64,000 nucleotides of DNA from PALSA-505 sp963702235 (GCA_963702235.1 CAVPBZ010000002.1:124001-188000), one strand, 5' to 3'; counted from the stretch's first letter, positions 26,834 through 35,124 are shown. Notes: a model not told the origin generated them from the sequence alone. Translations and numbers: made by a program.

Positions 26834-27117
26834 TGTCCGGGTCCGGCGGCCGCAGTGGCGGCCCTGGCGCAGGCCAGGGCGGCGATGGCTCGCAGCCCGG
26901 CGCCGGGACCGCGCCGTTGCTGACAGTGATCAGGGGCGACGCCTCGGCCGAGGAGATCGCCGTGCTGACCGCGGTGCTCGCCGCGAAGAGCGCCAGGGCC
27001 GGGCCGCAGGCCGCCCCCGGTGACCGCGTCCACGGCTGGGCCAGCAGGCCGGCCCTGCTGCGCAGGCCGCTGAGTCACGGCCCCGGCGCATGGCGGGCCA
27101 GCGGGCGACCAGGCTGA
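26833..27117 (+). CDS. accE: Acyl-CoA carboxylase epsilon subunit
   Basis: The 94-residue product has a Gly/Ser-rich start, then PLLTVIRGDASAEEIAVLTA and VLAAKSA, and ends WASRPALLRRP then GPGAWRASGRPG. This is the pattern of the small AccE/PccE subunit that stabilises the AccA-AccD complex in actinomycetes. It starts in the TGATG overlap with the NYN gene. Its stop TGA lies inside the first copy of a 61-bp tandem repeat that fills the downstream region. Confidence 0.85.
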   Translation: MSGSGGRSGGPGAGQGGDGSQPGAGTAPLLTVIRGDASAEEIAVLTAVLAAKSARAGPQAAPGDRVHGWASRPALLRRPLSHGPGAWRASGRPG

Positions 27118-27355
27118 ACCGGCGGCATGCCGAGCGCCCGGGCGCAAGGCGGGGCTGGTAAATGGGCGGCCGGGCTGAACCGGCGGCATGCCGAGCGCCC
27201 GGGCGCAAGGCGGGGCTGGTAAATGGGCGGCCGGGCTGAACCGGCGGCATGCCGAGCGCCCGGGCGCAAGGCGGGGCTGGTAAATGGGCGGCCGGGCTGA
27301 ACCGGCGGCATGCCGAGCGCCCGGGCGCAAGGCGGGGCTGGTAAATGGGCGGCCG
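27112..27355. repeat. Four identical tandem 61-bp repeats downstream of accE
   Basis: Units start at 27112, 27173, 27234 and 27295 and appear identical, each beginning GGCTGAACCGGCGGCATGCC. Each unit contains the 12-bp palindrome GCGCCCGGGCGC and the palindrome GGCATGCC, and each ends AAATGGGCGGCCG. The accE stop codon is the TGA of the first unit. Identity suggests recent amplification or gene conversion. There are no spacers, so this is not a CRISPR. Possible roles are a terminator array, a protein-binding array or a neutral VNTR. Confidence 0.95.
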
Positions 27356-27407
27356 GGTTAACTGACGGGTCACCGGGCGATGATCTATCCTGGCGGGCAA
27401 CTGTTCC

Positions 27408-27475
27408 TTCATGTCGTTGTTGCGCGCCGGATACGGGGCGGATACATCTGCGCCACAGCATAGGGACGACATGAA
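27408..27475. promoter_or_regulatory. Widely spaced 10-bp inverted repeat upstream of the CBM48 gene
   Basis: TTCATGTCGT (27408-27417) is exactly complementary to ACGACATGAA (27466-27475), separated by 48 bases, and lies about 46 bases before the CBM48 start. The rest of the gap 27356-27521 holds no gene. It could be a looped operator or a transcript stem; chance is not excluded. Confidence 0.3.
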
Positions 27476-27521
27476 ACACGACAGCCAAACCCCACGGTGA
27501 GAGCCTTCAGGGGAGAGTTCC

Positions 27522-27803
27522 ATGATCAGGATGACCAAGCCTGACCGCGACGATGTCGTTCGCGTGACGTTCGTGCTGCCCGCCGACGAGCCGGCGGGCG
27601 CCGTCTCGGTCGTCGGTGACTTCAACGACTGGAATCCGTTCGCGCATCCGCTGCGGCGACGCGCGAACGGCACCCGCAGCGCCGTGGCCAGGATCCCGGC
27701 CGGCAGCAAGGTCCTGTTCCGCTATCTGGGGGAAGGCGGGCTGTGGTTCGATGACGAGACCGCGGATCAGATTGACCCGCACGGGGCCCTGATCGCGGTC
27801 TGA
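27522..27803 (+). CDS. Stand-alone CBM48 / AMPK-beta-like glycogen-binding domain protein
   Basis: The whole 93-residue protein is one early-set domain of the isoamylase-N/AMPK-beta type: VTFVLPADEPAGAVSVVGDF, NDWNPFAHPLRR, then RIPAGSKVLFRYL and FDDETADQIDPHG. In enzymes this module binds alpha-glucans; here it is free-standing, as found in many actinomycetes, possibly a glycogen-linked adaptor. AGGGGAGAG precedes the ATG at 27522. The upstream region contains the tandem repeat block and an inverted repeat. Confidence 0.85.
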   Translation: MIRMTKPDRDDVVRVTFVLPADEPAGAVSVVGDFNDWNPFAHPLRRRANGTRSAVARIPAGSKVLFRYLGEGGLWFDDETADQIDPHGALIAV

Positions 27804-27838
27804 CCGCCCGGCGGCGCCGCCGCCCGCGCGGCCCTGGC

Positions 27839-29266
27839 TCATTCCGCGGGTGCTTCCCGGGTCCGCCTGCGGGGCAGCAGCCAGAGCGCGGGGACGATCC
27901 CGGCGGCGGCGATGCAGGCAAAGGCCCACCAGCCGCGGCCGAAGGCGTCCAGCCGCCCCGCCGGGGTCCGCGACGTCCCGAGCACGGCGACCAGCAGCGC
28001 GACGCCGACCGCCAGGCCGATCTGCCGGATCATGGTGATCACCGCTGACCCGGTGGCGAAGGACCGCGGCGGCAGCGCGGCCGCGGCCGTCGCCATCAGC
28101 GTCGGCAGCGTCAGTCCCACCCCGACGCCGGTCAGCAGCATGCCGCCGAGCATGGCGCCGGCATAGTCGGGCCGCAGCTGCATGGCCACCGCCCACCAGG
28201 CCAGCCCGGCGGCGAAGACGGCCGAGCCCAGCGACATCACGGCGGCAGCGCCGAAGCGGGCGATGAGCCGCCCGGCGACGACGAAGGAAAACAGCGGGAC
28301 CATCAGCGGTCCCGGCGCGATCGCCAGGCCGGTGCGCAGCGCGGACCAGCCCCAGCTGTCCTGGGCCCACAGCACGACCGACAGCAGCATGGCGCCGAAA
28401 GACACCGAGAACAGCAAGGCCACCGCCGAGGCGGCCGAGAAGCTGCGGGTACGGAACAGCCCGGGCTCGATCAGCGGGTTGTGGTGGCGGGCGCAGCGCA
28501 GGGCGAACAGCCCGAGCAGGACGGCCGAGGCCGCCATCACGCCGACGGTCGCCGCCGAGCCCCAGCCCCAGCCGCCGCCCTCGACGAGCCCGAAACTGAG
28601 CAGCCCGACTCCCGCCGTGATCAGCAGCGCCCCGAGGGCATCCGGGCGCGGCGAGGGATGCCCGGGGATGTGCGGGAGCTTGCGCCAGCCCACCGCCAGC
28701 GCGGCGGCGCCGACCGGGACGTTGACCAGGAACACCCACCGCCAGCTGGCGGTGACGAGCAGGCCGCCGGCCACCGGCCCGAGCGCGGCGGCGAGCCCGC
28801 CGGTCGCCGTCCAGGCGCGGACCGCCCCGCTGCGCCGCTCGGCCGGGTAGGACGCGAGCACGAGGCCGAGCGACGTCGGGGTGACCAGCGCGGCGCCGGC
28901 CGCCTGCACGAGCCGGAAGGCCACCAGCATGCCCACGCTGGTCGCGGCGGCGCACGCGGCCGAGGCCACGGTGAAGATCGCCACCCCGGCCAGGAAGCCG
29001 TAGTCGCGCCGGTACCGGTCAGCGAACCGCCCGAAGAGCACCAGCAGCGACGCGTAGACGATCGCGTACCCGTTGAGCACCCAGGACAGCTCGCTCAGGC
29101 TCGCGCCGCGGAAGTCGCGGGCGATGGCCGGCAGCGCCACGTTCACGATGAACAGATCCAGGCTGGCCAGCACCACGCCCGCGGACACGATGCCCAGCAC
29201 CTGGGCCGGGCTGGCCGGCCGGGCGCCCCGCGGGGCCTGGCGTGCCTGCTGACTTAGCTCGACCAT
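27839..29266 (-). CDS. MFS drug-efflux transporter (DHA2, EmrB/QacA type)
   Basis: A 475-residue transporter with about fourteen membrane segments. Motif A-like GRFADRYRRDYGFL follows helix 2, and the antiporter motif C region is GPVAGGLLV. It should export drugs or hydrophobic metabolites with proton antiport. The ATG at 29266 (MVELSQQARQ) is preferred to an upstream one at 29302 because the latter would run into the divergent promoter. An HxlR-family regulator is transcribed divergently 48 bases away and probably controls it. Confidence 0.9.
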   Translation of the reverse strand: MVELSQQARQAPRGARPASPAQVLGIVSAGVVLASLDLFIVNVALPAIARDFRGASLSELSWVLNGYAIVYASLLVLFGRFADRYRRDYGFLAGVAIFTVASAACAAATSVGMLVAFRLVQAAGAALVTPTSLGLVLASYPAERRSGAVRAWTATGGLAAALGPVAGGLLVTASWRWVFLVNVPVGAAALAVGWRKLPHIPGHPSPRPDALGALLITAGVGLLSFGLVEGGGWGWGSAATVGVMAASAVLLGLFALRCARHHNPLIEPGLFRTRSFSAASAVALLFSVSFGAMLLSVVLWAQDSWGWSALRTGLAIAPGPLMVPLFSFVVAGRLIARFGAAAVMSLGSAVFAAGLAWWAVAMQLRPDYAGAMLGGMLLTGVGVGLTLPTLMATAAAALPPRSFATGSAVITMIRQIGLAVGVALLVAVLGTSRTPAGRLDAFGRGWWAFACIAAAGIVPALWLLPRRRTREAPAE

Positions 29267-29314
29267 AGTCACCCACGATAGACAGCTAACGAAGGTAAAC
29301 ACAAGTCAGATAGG

Positions 29315-29866
29315 ATGGGCAGCGTGCCGACGCCGACGATCAGACTCACCGGCCCGCTCGACCCCAGGCAGGGATGGTCGGCGGCGAACTGCCCGATCGA
29401 CCGCACGCTGGCGGTGGTGGGCACCCGCTCCGCGCTGCTGCTGCTGCGCGAGGCCTTCTACGGGACGACCAGGTTCGCCGATTTCGCCGAGCGGGTCGGC
29501 ATCAGCGAGCCGGTGGCCGCGGAGCGGCTGCGGGAGCTCGTCGAGCAGGGCCTGATCGAGCGCGAGCCGTACCGGGAGCCGGGCCAGCGGACCAGGATGC
29601 AGTACCGGCTGACGCAGCGGGGAGCGGAGCTGTTCCCCGTGCTGGCCGCGCTGATGCAGTGGGGCGACCGGTGGCTCGGGCCGTCCGGGGTAGAACTGCG
29701 CCATCGCGACTGCGGGCACGCGGTGACCGCCGGACTGCGCTGCTCGGCAGGCCATGAGCCTGAGCTGGAAGAGGTGGACCTGGTCGCCAGGGACCGCCGG
29801 GGCAGCCGGCGACCGGCTGAGCCCGCCGCCTGGCACCGGGGAACCTCCCGGCAGCCCGGCCATTAG
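29315..29866 (+). CDS. HxlR-family winged-helix transcriptional regulator
   Basis: The 183-residue regulator has the HxlR pattern: CPIDRTLAVVGTRSALLLLR, FADFAERVGISEPVAAERLR, GLIEREPYREPGQRTRMQYR and LTQRGAELFPVLAALMQWGD. The C-terminal extension has a Cys/His-containing HRDCGHAVTAGLRCSAGHEP that could bind metal. It is divergent from the MFS exporter across about 48 bases and is probably its local regulator. An alternative GTG start lies at 29324. Confidence 0.87.
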   Translation: MGSVPTPTIRLTGPLDPRQGWSAANCPIDRTLAVVGTRSALLLLREAFYGTTRFADFAERVGISEPVAAERLRELVEQGLIEREPYREPGQRTRMQYRLTQRGAELFPVLAALMQWGDRWLGPSGVELRHRDCGHAVTAGLRCSAGHEPELEEVDLVARDRRGSRRPAEPAAWHRGTSRQPGH

Positions 29867-29967
29867 ACTCCTCACAGACTGAACCTTTTCGTCCGCGCGT
29901 CCCGCACGCACAGCCCGCGGGCGGTCTTGGCGAGGATGAAAGGGCTCACTCACGAGGAGAGGGATTC

Positions 29968-31725
29968 TTGCGAAAGATCCTGATCGCGAACCGCGGCGAG
30001 ATCGCCGTGCGGATCGCCCGGGCCTGCCGCGACGCCGGGCTGGCCAGCGTCGGCGTCTACGCGCAGTCCGATCTCGACGCGCTGCACGTCACGATGACCG
30101 ATGAGGCGTTCGCGCTCGGCGGGCAGAGCCCGGCCGACAGCTACCTGGACATCGACAAGATCCTCAAGGTGGCCGCCGAGTCCGGCGCCGACGCCGTGCA
30201 TCCCGGCTACGGCTTCCTCGCCGAGAACGCCGACTTCGCCCGGGCGGTCATCGCGGCGGGGCTGACCTGGATCGGGCCGCCGCCAGAAGCGATCGAGGCG
30301 CTCGGTGACAAGGTCAGCGCCCGGGCCATCGCCGCCGAGGTCGGTGCCCCGCTCGCGCCCGGCACGCCGGGCCCGGTATCCGGCGCCGACGAGGTCCGCG
30401 CCTTCGCCCGCGAGCACGGGCTGCCCATCGCGATCAAGGCCGCGTACGGCGGCGGCGGCCGCGGGCTCAAGGTGGCGCGGTCGGACGAGGAGATCGAGGA
30501 GCTGTACGCGTCCGCGGTCCGGGAGGCCGTGGCCGCGTTCGGCCGCGGCGAGTGCTTCGTCGAGCGGTACCTGGACCGGCCGCGGCACGTGGAGACGCAG
30601 TGCCTGGCCGACCGGCACGGGAATGTCGTGGTCGTCTCGACCCGCGACTGCTCGCTGCAGCGCCGGCACCAGAAGCTCGTCGAGGAGGCGCCCGCTCCGT
30701 TCCTCACCGATGAGCAGGAGGCCCAGCTCCGTGACTCGTCCAAGGCGATCCTGCGCCGGGCCGGGTACGTCGGCGCCGGGACGTGTGAGTTCCTGGTCGG
30801 CCAGGACGGCACCGTGTCCTTCCTCGAGGTGAACACCAGGCTGCAGGTGGAGCACCCGGTCACCGAGGAGGTCAGCGGGATCGACCTGGTGCTGGAGATG
30901 TTCCGGATCGCCGACGGGGAGCCGATCGGCTACGACGACCCGCCAGCCCGCGGCCATTCGATCGAGTTCCGGATCAACGCCGAGGACCCGGGCCGGAACT
31001 TCCTCCCCACGCCCGGGACGATCGCGGTCTGGCGGCCGCCGTCAGGACCCGGCGTGCGGCTGGACGCCGGCTACGCGGCGGGCATGACCGTGCCGCAGGC
31101 GTTCGACTCGCTGATCGGCAAGCTGATCGTCACCGGTGCGAGCCGCCGCCAGGCGCTGGCCCGGGCGCGGCGCGCGCTGGCGGAGTTCGAGGTCGCCGGG
31201 CTGCCGACCGTGCTGCCGTTCCACCGCGCCGTCGTCAACGATCCGGCCTTCACCGACGAGCCGTTCACCGTGCACACGCGGTGGATCGAGACCGAGTTCG
31301 CCGCCGGGATCCCGCCGTACTCCGGCGACCTGGCCGAGTCGGCCGCGGAGCCTGACCGCGAGCGGATCACGGTGGAGGTCGGTGGCAAGCGGCTCGAGGT
31401 GCTGCTGCCCGCGGGGCTCGCCGCGCTCGGCCAGCCCGGGCCGGGACCCGGCCGGGAGCGCGCCCGCAGACCGGGTCACCGCGACCGCGGCCCGGCGTCC
31501 GCTGCAGGCGGTGACGCCCTGGTCAGCCCCATGCAGGGCACGATCGCCAAGATCGTGGCCGAGGAGGGGCAGCGGGTCTCGGCCGGAGACACGGTCGTGG
31601 TGCTCGAGGCGATGAAGATGGAGCAGCCGCTCACCGCGCACAAGGACGGGACGGTGACCGGGCTGGCCGTGCAGATCGGCCAGACGGTGCCGGCCGGCGG
31701 CATCATCTGCGAGCTGAAGGACTGA
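29968..31725 (+). CDS. accA3: Acetyl/propionyl-CoA carboxylase alpha subunit (biotin carboxylase plus BCCP)
   Basis: A 585-residue protein with biotin carboxylase (KILIANRGEIAVRIARACRD, glycine loop YGGGGRGLKVAR, catalytic EVNTRLQVEHPVTEE) and a C-terminal carrier domain with the biotinylated Lys in EAMKMEQ (about residue 550). It charges biotin for AccD-type partners such as the one at 24131. The start is a TTG at 29968 after GAGGAGAGGG. It is a single gene with about 100 bases of promoter space. The linker near residues 490-512 is low in conservation. Confidence 0.95.
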   Translation: MRKILIANRGEIAVRIARACRDAGLASVGVYAQSDLDALHVTMTDEAFALGGQSPADSYLDIDKILKVAAESGADAVHPGYGFLAENADFARAVIAAGLTWIGPPPEAIEALGDKVSARAIAAEVGAPLAPGTPGPVSGADEVRAFAREHGLPIAIKAAYGGGGRGLKVARSDEEIEELYASAVREAVAAFGRGECFVERYLDRPRHVETQCLADRHGNVVVVSTRDCSLQRRHQKLVEEAPAPFLTDEQEAQLRDSSKAILRRAGYVGAGTCEFLVGQDGTVSFLEVNTRLQVEHPVTEEVSGIDLVLEMFRIADGEPIGYDDPPARGHSIEFRINAEDPGRNFLPTPGTIAVWRPPSGPGVRLDAGYAAGMTVPQAFDSLIGKLIVTGASRRQALARARRALAEFEVAGLPTVLPFHRAVVNDPAFTDEPFTVHTRWIETEFAAGIPPYSGDLAESAAEPDRERITVEVGGKRLEVLLPAGLAALGQPGPGPGRERARRPGHRDRGPASAAGGDALVSPMQGTIAKIVAEEGQRVSAGDTVVVLEAMKMEQPLTAHKDGTVTGLAVQIGQTVPAGGIICELKD

Positions 31726-31826
31726 CCCCGCCGGGCTCAGGGGCCGCCACAGGACGTCGCCGTGGCGGCGATCAGGGAGCCGCCCCGGAACCGCGCTCGC
31801 GCCGGGCTCAGGAGCTCGCGCCGGGC

Positions 31827-33005
31827 TCAGGGGCCGCCGCGGGGCCTCGGCGGCGCGGCGCCACGGCCGAGACCCCAGACGCCGCCGCCCAGCCGCCCCT
31901 CCGCTGTCTTCTGCGCCGGCCGCTGCCGGTAGCGGGACCGCAGCGCGGCATCGGGCTCCTGCCCGGCGGAGACCTCCGCGCAGGGGACGACGAAAGCGCA
32001 GGCAGAGCAGTTCTCGGCCGAGGGAGTTGGCTCCGTGATGATGCCCGGATCCATCATCCGCGCCGCGTCGGCAGCGAGCCTGCGGCCCGCCTCCGCCACC
32101 TGGGCCCGGCTCCGGCGCACCCAGGTCCGGCGGAAGTTCGCGGCGGCCTCCTGCTCGATCCGGTCCGGCCGCGCGGGCTCTTGCGCGGCCGCGTACAGCC
32201 TTCGGTGCTGCGGGATCGACCGGCCGCCGCCGCTCGGCTCGTGCTGGCGGACCTGCCGCTGAAGCTGGTCCTCCCTGGTCCCCGGCAGCCACCGCCGCAG
32301 GCCGCCGGCGCGGCGCGGCCGGGCCACCTCGGCCTCGGTGTCCGGCTGCGGCGGGACCGCGGCGCGGAACTCGTTGTCAATGGTCCCCGAGATCGTCATA
32401 CCTGGGTAGAACTGCTCCCAGGCCCAGCAGGCGGTCACCGCCTCCTCGTCGCCGACCAGGGCTCCCACCGGCGGCCAGTCCCCGGTGACCAGCCGGTGCC
32501 GGACGATCCAGTAGGCGTCGTGGGCGTCCACCGCCAGCATGTCAACTGTGCCGCGGTACCGGATGAGCTCTCCCCCGGCCGTCACCACGCCCCGCGGCGG
32601 AGGACCTGCGTCGATGATGTCCACCTCGAATTCCGGCTGGACCTGGACGGGTGCGAACCGGTCCACGGCCGGGGACCAGTCGAAATAGCGATCGAGCAGC
32701 CAGCGGCCCGCATCCAGCTCCCGCTGCCAGGCGCCATCCCCGCCGCCCGCTCCGCACCGCTCGCGCTGCCTGGCCAGCGAGCGGTCCAGTCCCTGGTAGA
32801 CCAGCGGGCGCGTCACCCTGGGCGGCCAGTCCCACATGCCGGGGAAATAGTAGACATCCAGGGCCTCGCGGAAGGCCAGGCCCAGGTCGGGGCCCGCGGG
32901 CTGCCGGGCCGGCTCGAGATTGCGGCGGCAGGCCGCGCCGAAGTCCCACTGCCTGCGGCACCGCAGGAACGACGTCCGGTCAGCCTGGGTTATCTGATAC
33001 GGCAC
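31827..33005 (-). CDS. RecB/Cas4-like PD-(D/E)XK superfamily protein with four-Cys cluster, active site possibly degenerate
   Basis: The 392-residue product starts VPYQITQADRTSFLRCRRQW, matching the N-terminal CxxxY/W region of AddB/Cas4 nucleases (Cys16). Near the C-terminus ENCSACAFVVPC supplies Cys333, Cys336 and Cys342, giving the Cys + CxxC-x5-C set that binds a 4Fe-4S cluster in that family. The core strand RGTVDML keeps the Asp (155), but the next strand YWIVRHRL has Arg where DxK is expected, so nuclease activity is doubtful. The GTG at 33005 opens this domain directly. It follows the small gene at 33337 by 17 bases, so they form an operon. Confidence 0.65.
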   Translation of the reverse strand: MPYQITQADRTSFLRCRRQWDFGAACRRNLEPARQPAGPDLGLAFREALDVYYFPGMWDWPPRVTRPLVYQGLDRSLARQRERCGAGGGDGAWQRELDAGRWLLDRYFDWSPAVDRFAPVQVQPEFEVDIIDAGPPPRGVVTAGGELIRYRGTVDMLAVDAHDAYWIVRHRLVTGDWPPVGALVGDEEAVTACWAWEQFYPGMTISGTIDNEFRAAVPPQPDTEAEVARPRRAGGLRRWLPGTREDQLQRQVRQHEPSGGGRSIPQHRRLYAAAQEPARPDRIEQEAAANFRRTWVRRSRAQVAEAGRRLAADAARMMDPGIITEPTPSAENCSACAFVVPCAEVSAGQEPDAALRSRYRQRPAQKTAEGRLGGGVWGLGRGAAPPRPRGGP

Positions 33006-33022
33006 GGCGCGACTCCCGCGGA

Positions 33023-33337
33023 TCAGTGCTGGAGCGGGTAGGGCTGGTCCAGCGGCCACCGGCAGCGGTCGTCGCCGCCGCACATCGACTCCATCTCGGC
33101 CAGCAGTTCCGCGAAGAACGGGAACAGTTCGGCCGGCGGCCCGGCTGGCCACGGGCCGGAGTAGAACATCCAGGCATCCGGCGCGGGCTCGCCTGGCTGC
33201 TGGCTGGCCGTGATCGCGGCGGCATCGGGCTCCACGAAGCGCCACCGGTAGTCTTCGCCCAGCCGTTGCAGGTACAGGACGTCGTCAGGCCGGACCTCCG
33301 CCACGGCGATATCGGCCAGAAACTGCGCTCGATCCAT
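33023..33337 (-). CDS. Hypothetical protein, partner of the Cas4-like gene
   Basis: The 104-residue protein reads MDRAQFLADIAVAEVRPDDV then LYLQRLGEDYRWRFVEPD, with an acidic C-terminus. It has no membrane segment. AGGAGG eight bases before the ATG at 33337 fixes the start. I do not recognise the family. Close spacing to the downstream Cas4-like gene suggests a functional pair. Confidence 0.6.
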   Translation of the reverse strand: MDRAQFLADIAVAEVRPDDVLYLQRLGEDYRWRFVEPDAAAITASQQPGEPAPDAWMFYSGPWPAGPPAELFPFFAELLAEMESMCGGDDRCRWPLDQPYPLQH

Positions 33338-33551
33338 CCGCAAGTCCTCCTGATAACCACTGTAACTCCGGGGCCGCGGCTCACCCCGAGCCGGACGGCC
33401 AAGATCAATCCCGAACGAGCAGGCGCCAGTGTCGTCCCTGGCGGCTGAGCTGCTGCGAGCCGAGCCTGCTGTCGGGACTTCCCAAGGCCGAGTATCAGGC
33501 GATCATTCTCGCTTACCCGGGCTGAGCCCCGGACACGGCCTTTCCTGATCA

Positions 33552-33578
33552 TGAACCGGAACGGGCTCTGCCGCGAAT
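33552..33578 (+). promoter_or_regulatory. Candidate SigK-type ECF promoter P1 (cupredoxin-sigK-rskA)
   Basis: TGAACCG and GCGAAT are separated by 14 bases, and the second box ends 46 bases before the cupredoxin start. The same two boxes recur before the lipoprotein (P2) and the secreted protein (P3). The CGAAT core resembles the -10 element reported for mycobacterial SigK; the -35 differs. Confidence 0.6.
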
Positions 33579-33623
33579 CATCAACGGCATCAGCAGGCGG
33601 TCAACCGGAACGGGGTACTGAGC

Positions 33624-34445
33624 GTGACGACCCAACGAGTAGCGCAGACGGGCAGGCTGGTCTTGCGGCTGCTTGTCGCGGCCGGACTCGCCGTGGATGC
33701 CTACGTGCACGCCGACCTCGCACCGGTCTACGACGGCATCCATGGCTCGATCAGCCAGGGCAACCTGTTCAGGATCGAGGCCGGAGTATCCGCCGCGGCC
33801 GCGCTGATCGTGCTGCTGGCCGGCCGCCGGACCGGGCTCGGGCTGGCGTTCGCCGTAGCCGCCAGCGCCGTGGCTGCTCTCCTGCTGTACCGCTACGTCG
33901 ATGTGGGCCGGCTCGGTCCGCTGCCGGATATGTACGAGCCCGGCTGGTTCCCGGAGAAGACGGCGGCCGCCGTGGCCGAGGCCGCCGCCGCCCTGCTCGC
34001 CGCGGGCGGGCTGCTGGCGGAGCTACGGCACCGGCAGGCCGCGCCGAGCCGGCGCCGGCTCGGCCTGACCGTGGCCGGCGGCGTGCTCGCCGGGCTGGCC
34101 GTCGCGGGATTCGCAGGCCGTGGCGGTACCGCGCCGGTCAGCCCGCCTGCGCATGTCGCCGCGGGCAGCCAGCAGGTCACGATCGTCGGGAACAGTGCGC
34201 TGAGGTTCGCGCCGATGACCATCCACCTGCACACCGGGACGGTACGGATCACGCTCAAGAATTCCGGGGCCTACCCGCACAACATCGTCATACCGGAGCT
34301 GCACGTGACCTCTCCGTCGGTAACCGGCGATCCTGGCGGACAGCAGACATCCTTCACCGTGACCTTCAGCCACCCGGGCAGCTATGCTTTTCGTTGCCAG
34401 TATCACGCCAGCGCGGGCATGGTGGGGATGTTCATTGTCTCCTGA
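33624..34445 (+). CDS. Membrane-anchored cupredoxin-domain protein
   Basis: The 273-residue protein has four hydrophobic segments in its first 165 residues and a C-terminal outward-facing cupredoxin domain. Copper ligands of the blue-copper type are visible: His219 in YPHNIVI and Cys258, His261 and Met266 in FRCQYHASAGM. It should bind copper and may carry electrons at the membrane. The GTG at 33624 follows candidate promoter P1. It is the first gene before the sigma and anti-sigma pair, although a hairpin at 34460 separates them. Fusion of a DoxX-like membrane part to cupredoxin is uncommon in my knowledge; the membrane domain family is not certain. Confidence 0.75.
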   Translation: MTTQRVAQTGRLVLRLLVAAGLAVDAYVHADLAPVYDGIHGSISQGNLFRIEAGVSAAAALIVLLAGRRTGLGLAFAVAASAVAALLLYRYVDVGRLGPLPDMYEPGWFPEKTAAAVAEAAAALLAAGGLLAELRHRQAAPSRRRLGLTVAGGVLAGLAVAGFAGRGGTAPVSPPAHVAAGSQQVTIVGNSALRFAPMTIHLHTGTVRITLKNSGAYPHNIVIPELHVTSPSVTGDPGGQQTSFTVTFSHPGSYAFRCQYHASAGMVGMFIVS

Positions 34446-34459
34446 CCCGTCACGCAGGA

Positions 34460-34487
34460 GGGCCGGGACCCAGACGATTCCCGGCCC
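34460..34487 (+). terminator. Stem-loop between cupredoxin and sigma genes
   Basis: GGGCCGGGA pairs exactly with TCCCGGCCC around a 10-base loop, starting 14 bases after the cupredoxin stop. There is no U tract. It may terminate or attenuate transcripts, setting a ratio between the cupredoxin and the sigma factor. Confidence 0.55.
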
Positions 34488-34503
34488 GCGACCGGCTTCG
34501 GAA

Positions 34504-35124
34504 GTGGCAGTGCACCCTGTGAGCGGGCCCCCTGGCGCAGGCCGGGCCGATCTGGATGATGTCGGGCTTGTCGAGCTTGTCGGTAAGTCTGATCCGGATG
34601 CACTGGGGGTGCTGTACCAGCGTCACGGCACCGCGTGCTTCCAGATGGCACGGCGGATAACGGCGAACCAGACGCTGGCCGAGGACGCGGTCCAGGAGGC
34701 CTTCACCGGTTTCTGGCGCGATCCGGCCGCCTATACTCCGGGGCAGGGTACGGTCCGGGGCTGGCTGCTCGGACTGGTCCACCACAAGGCGGTGGATCTG
34801 GTCCGCAGGGAAACCGCCCAGCAGCGACGGCAGGTCGCGCACGCCGCTCAGCAGGCGCTGGATCCGCCCCCGGCATCCGACCCGGCCGCGCAGGCATGGG
34901 CGGGGATCCGGGCCGAGAAGGTCCGGGACGCACTGGCCGAGCTGCCCGAGCCGCAACGGCACGCGCTGGCGCTCGCCTATTTCGGCGGGTATACCCAGCG
35001 AGAGATCGCCCAGCTGACCGGTGTCCCGCTGGGAACCGTCAAGACCCGTATGTTCGCCGCGATGCGACGACTGCAGCAACGCCTGGCCGCCGTGGGCAGC
35101 CCGGGCAGGGAGGGAACGTGGTGA
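34504..35124 (+). CDS. sigK: ECF sigma factor, SigK-like
   Basis: The 206-residue product has ECF region 2 (ALGVLYQRHGTACFQMARRI, AEDAVQEAFTGFWRDP, GTVRGWLLGLVHHKAVDLVR) and region 4 (LPEPQRHALALAYFGGYTQR, EIAQLTGVPLGTVKTRMFAA). It directs RNA polymerase to stress promoters. The next gene is an RskA-type anti-sigma overlapping by seven bases, and a lipid operon like that of M. tuberculosis Rv0446c-Rv0449c follows, so I name it SigK-like. The start is uncertain: GTG codons at 34504, 34510 and 34519 are all possible. Confidence 0.85.
   Translation: MAVHPVSGPPGAGRADLDDVGLVELVGKSDPDALGVLYQRHGTACFQMARRITANQTLAEDAVQEAFTGFWRDPAAYTPGQGTVRGWLLGLVHHKAVDLVRRETAQQRRQVAHAAQQALDPPPASDPAAQAWAGIRAEKVRDALAELPEPQRHALALAYFGGYTQREIAQLTGVPLGTVKTRMFAAMRRLQQRLAAVGSPGREGTW

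Noticed and set aside
27112..27355. CRISPR array
   Set aside because: Units are contiguous with no variable spacers, and no cas genes are present.
26930..27709. Minus-strand repeat protein (RLAPGRSACRRFSPAAHLP pattern)
   Set aside because: It is the 61-bp tandem DNA repeat translated in three rotating frames; there is no ribosome site and no codon bias.
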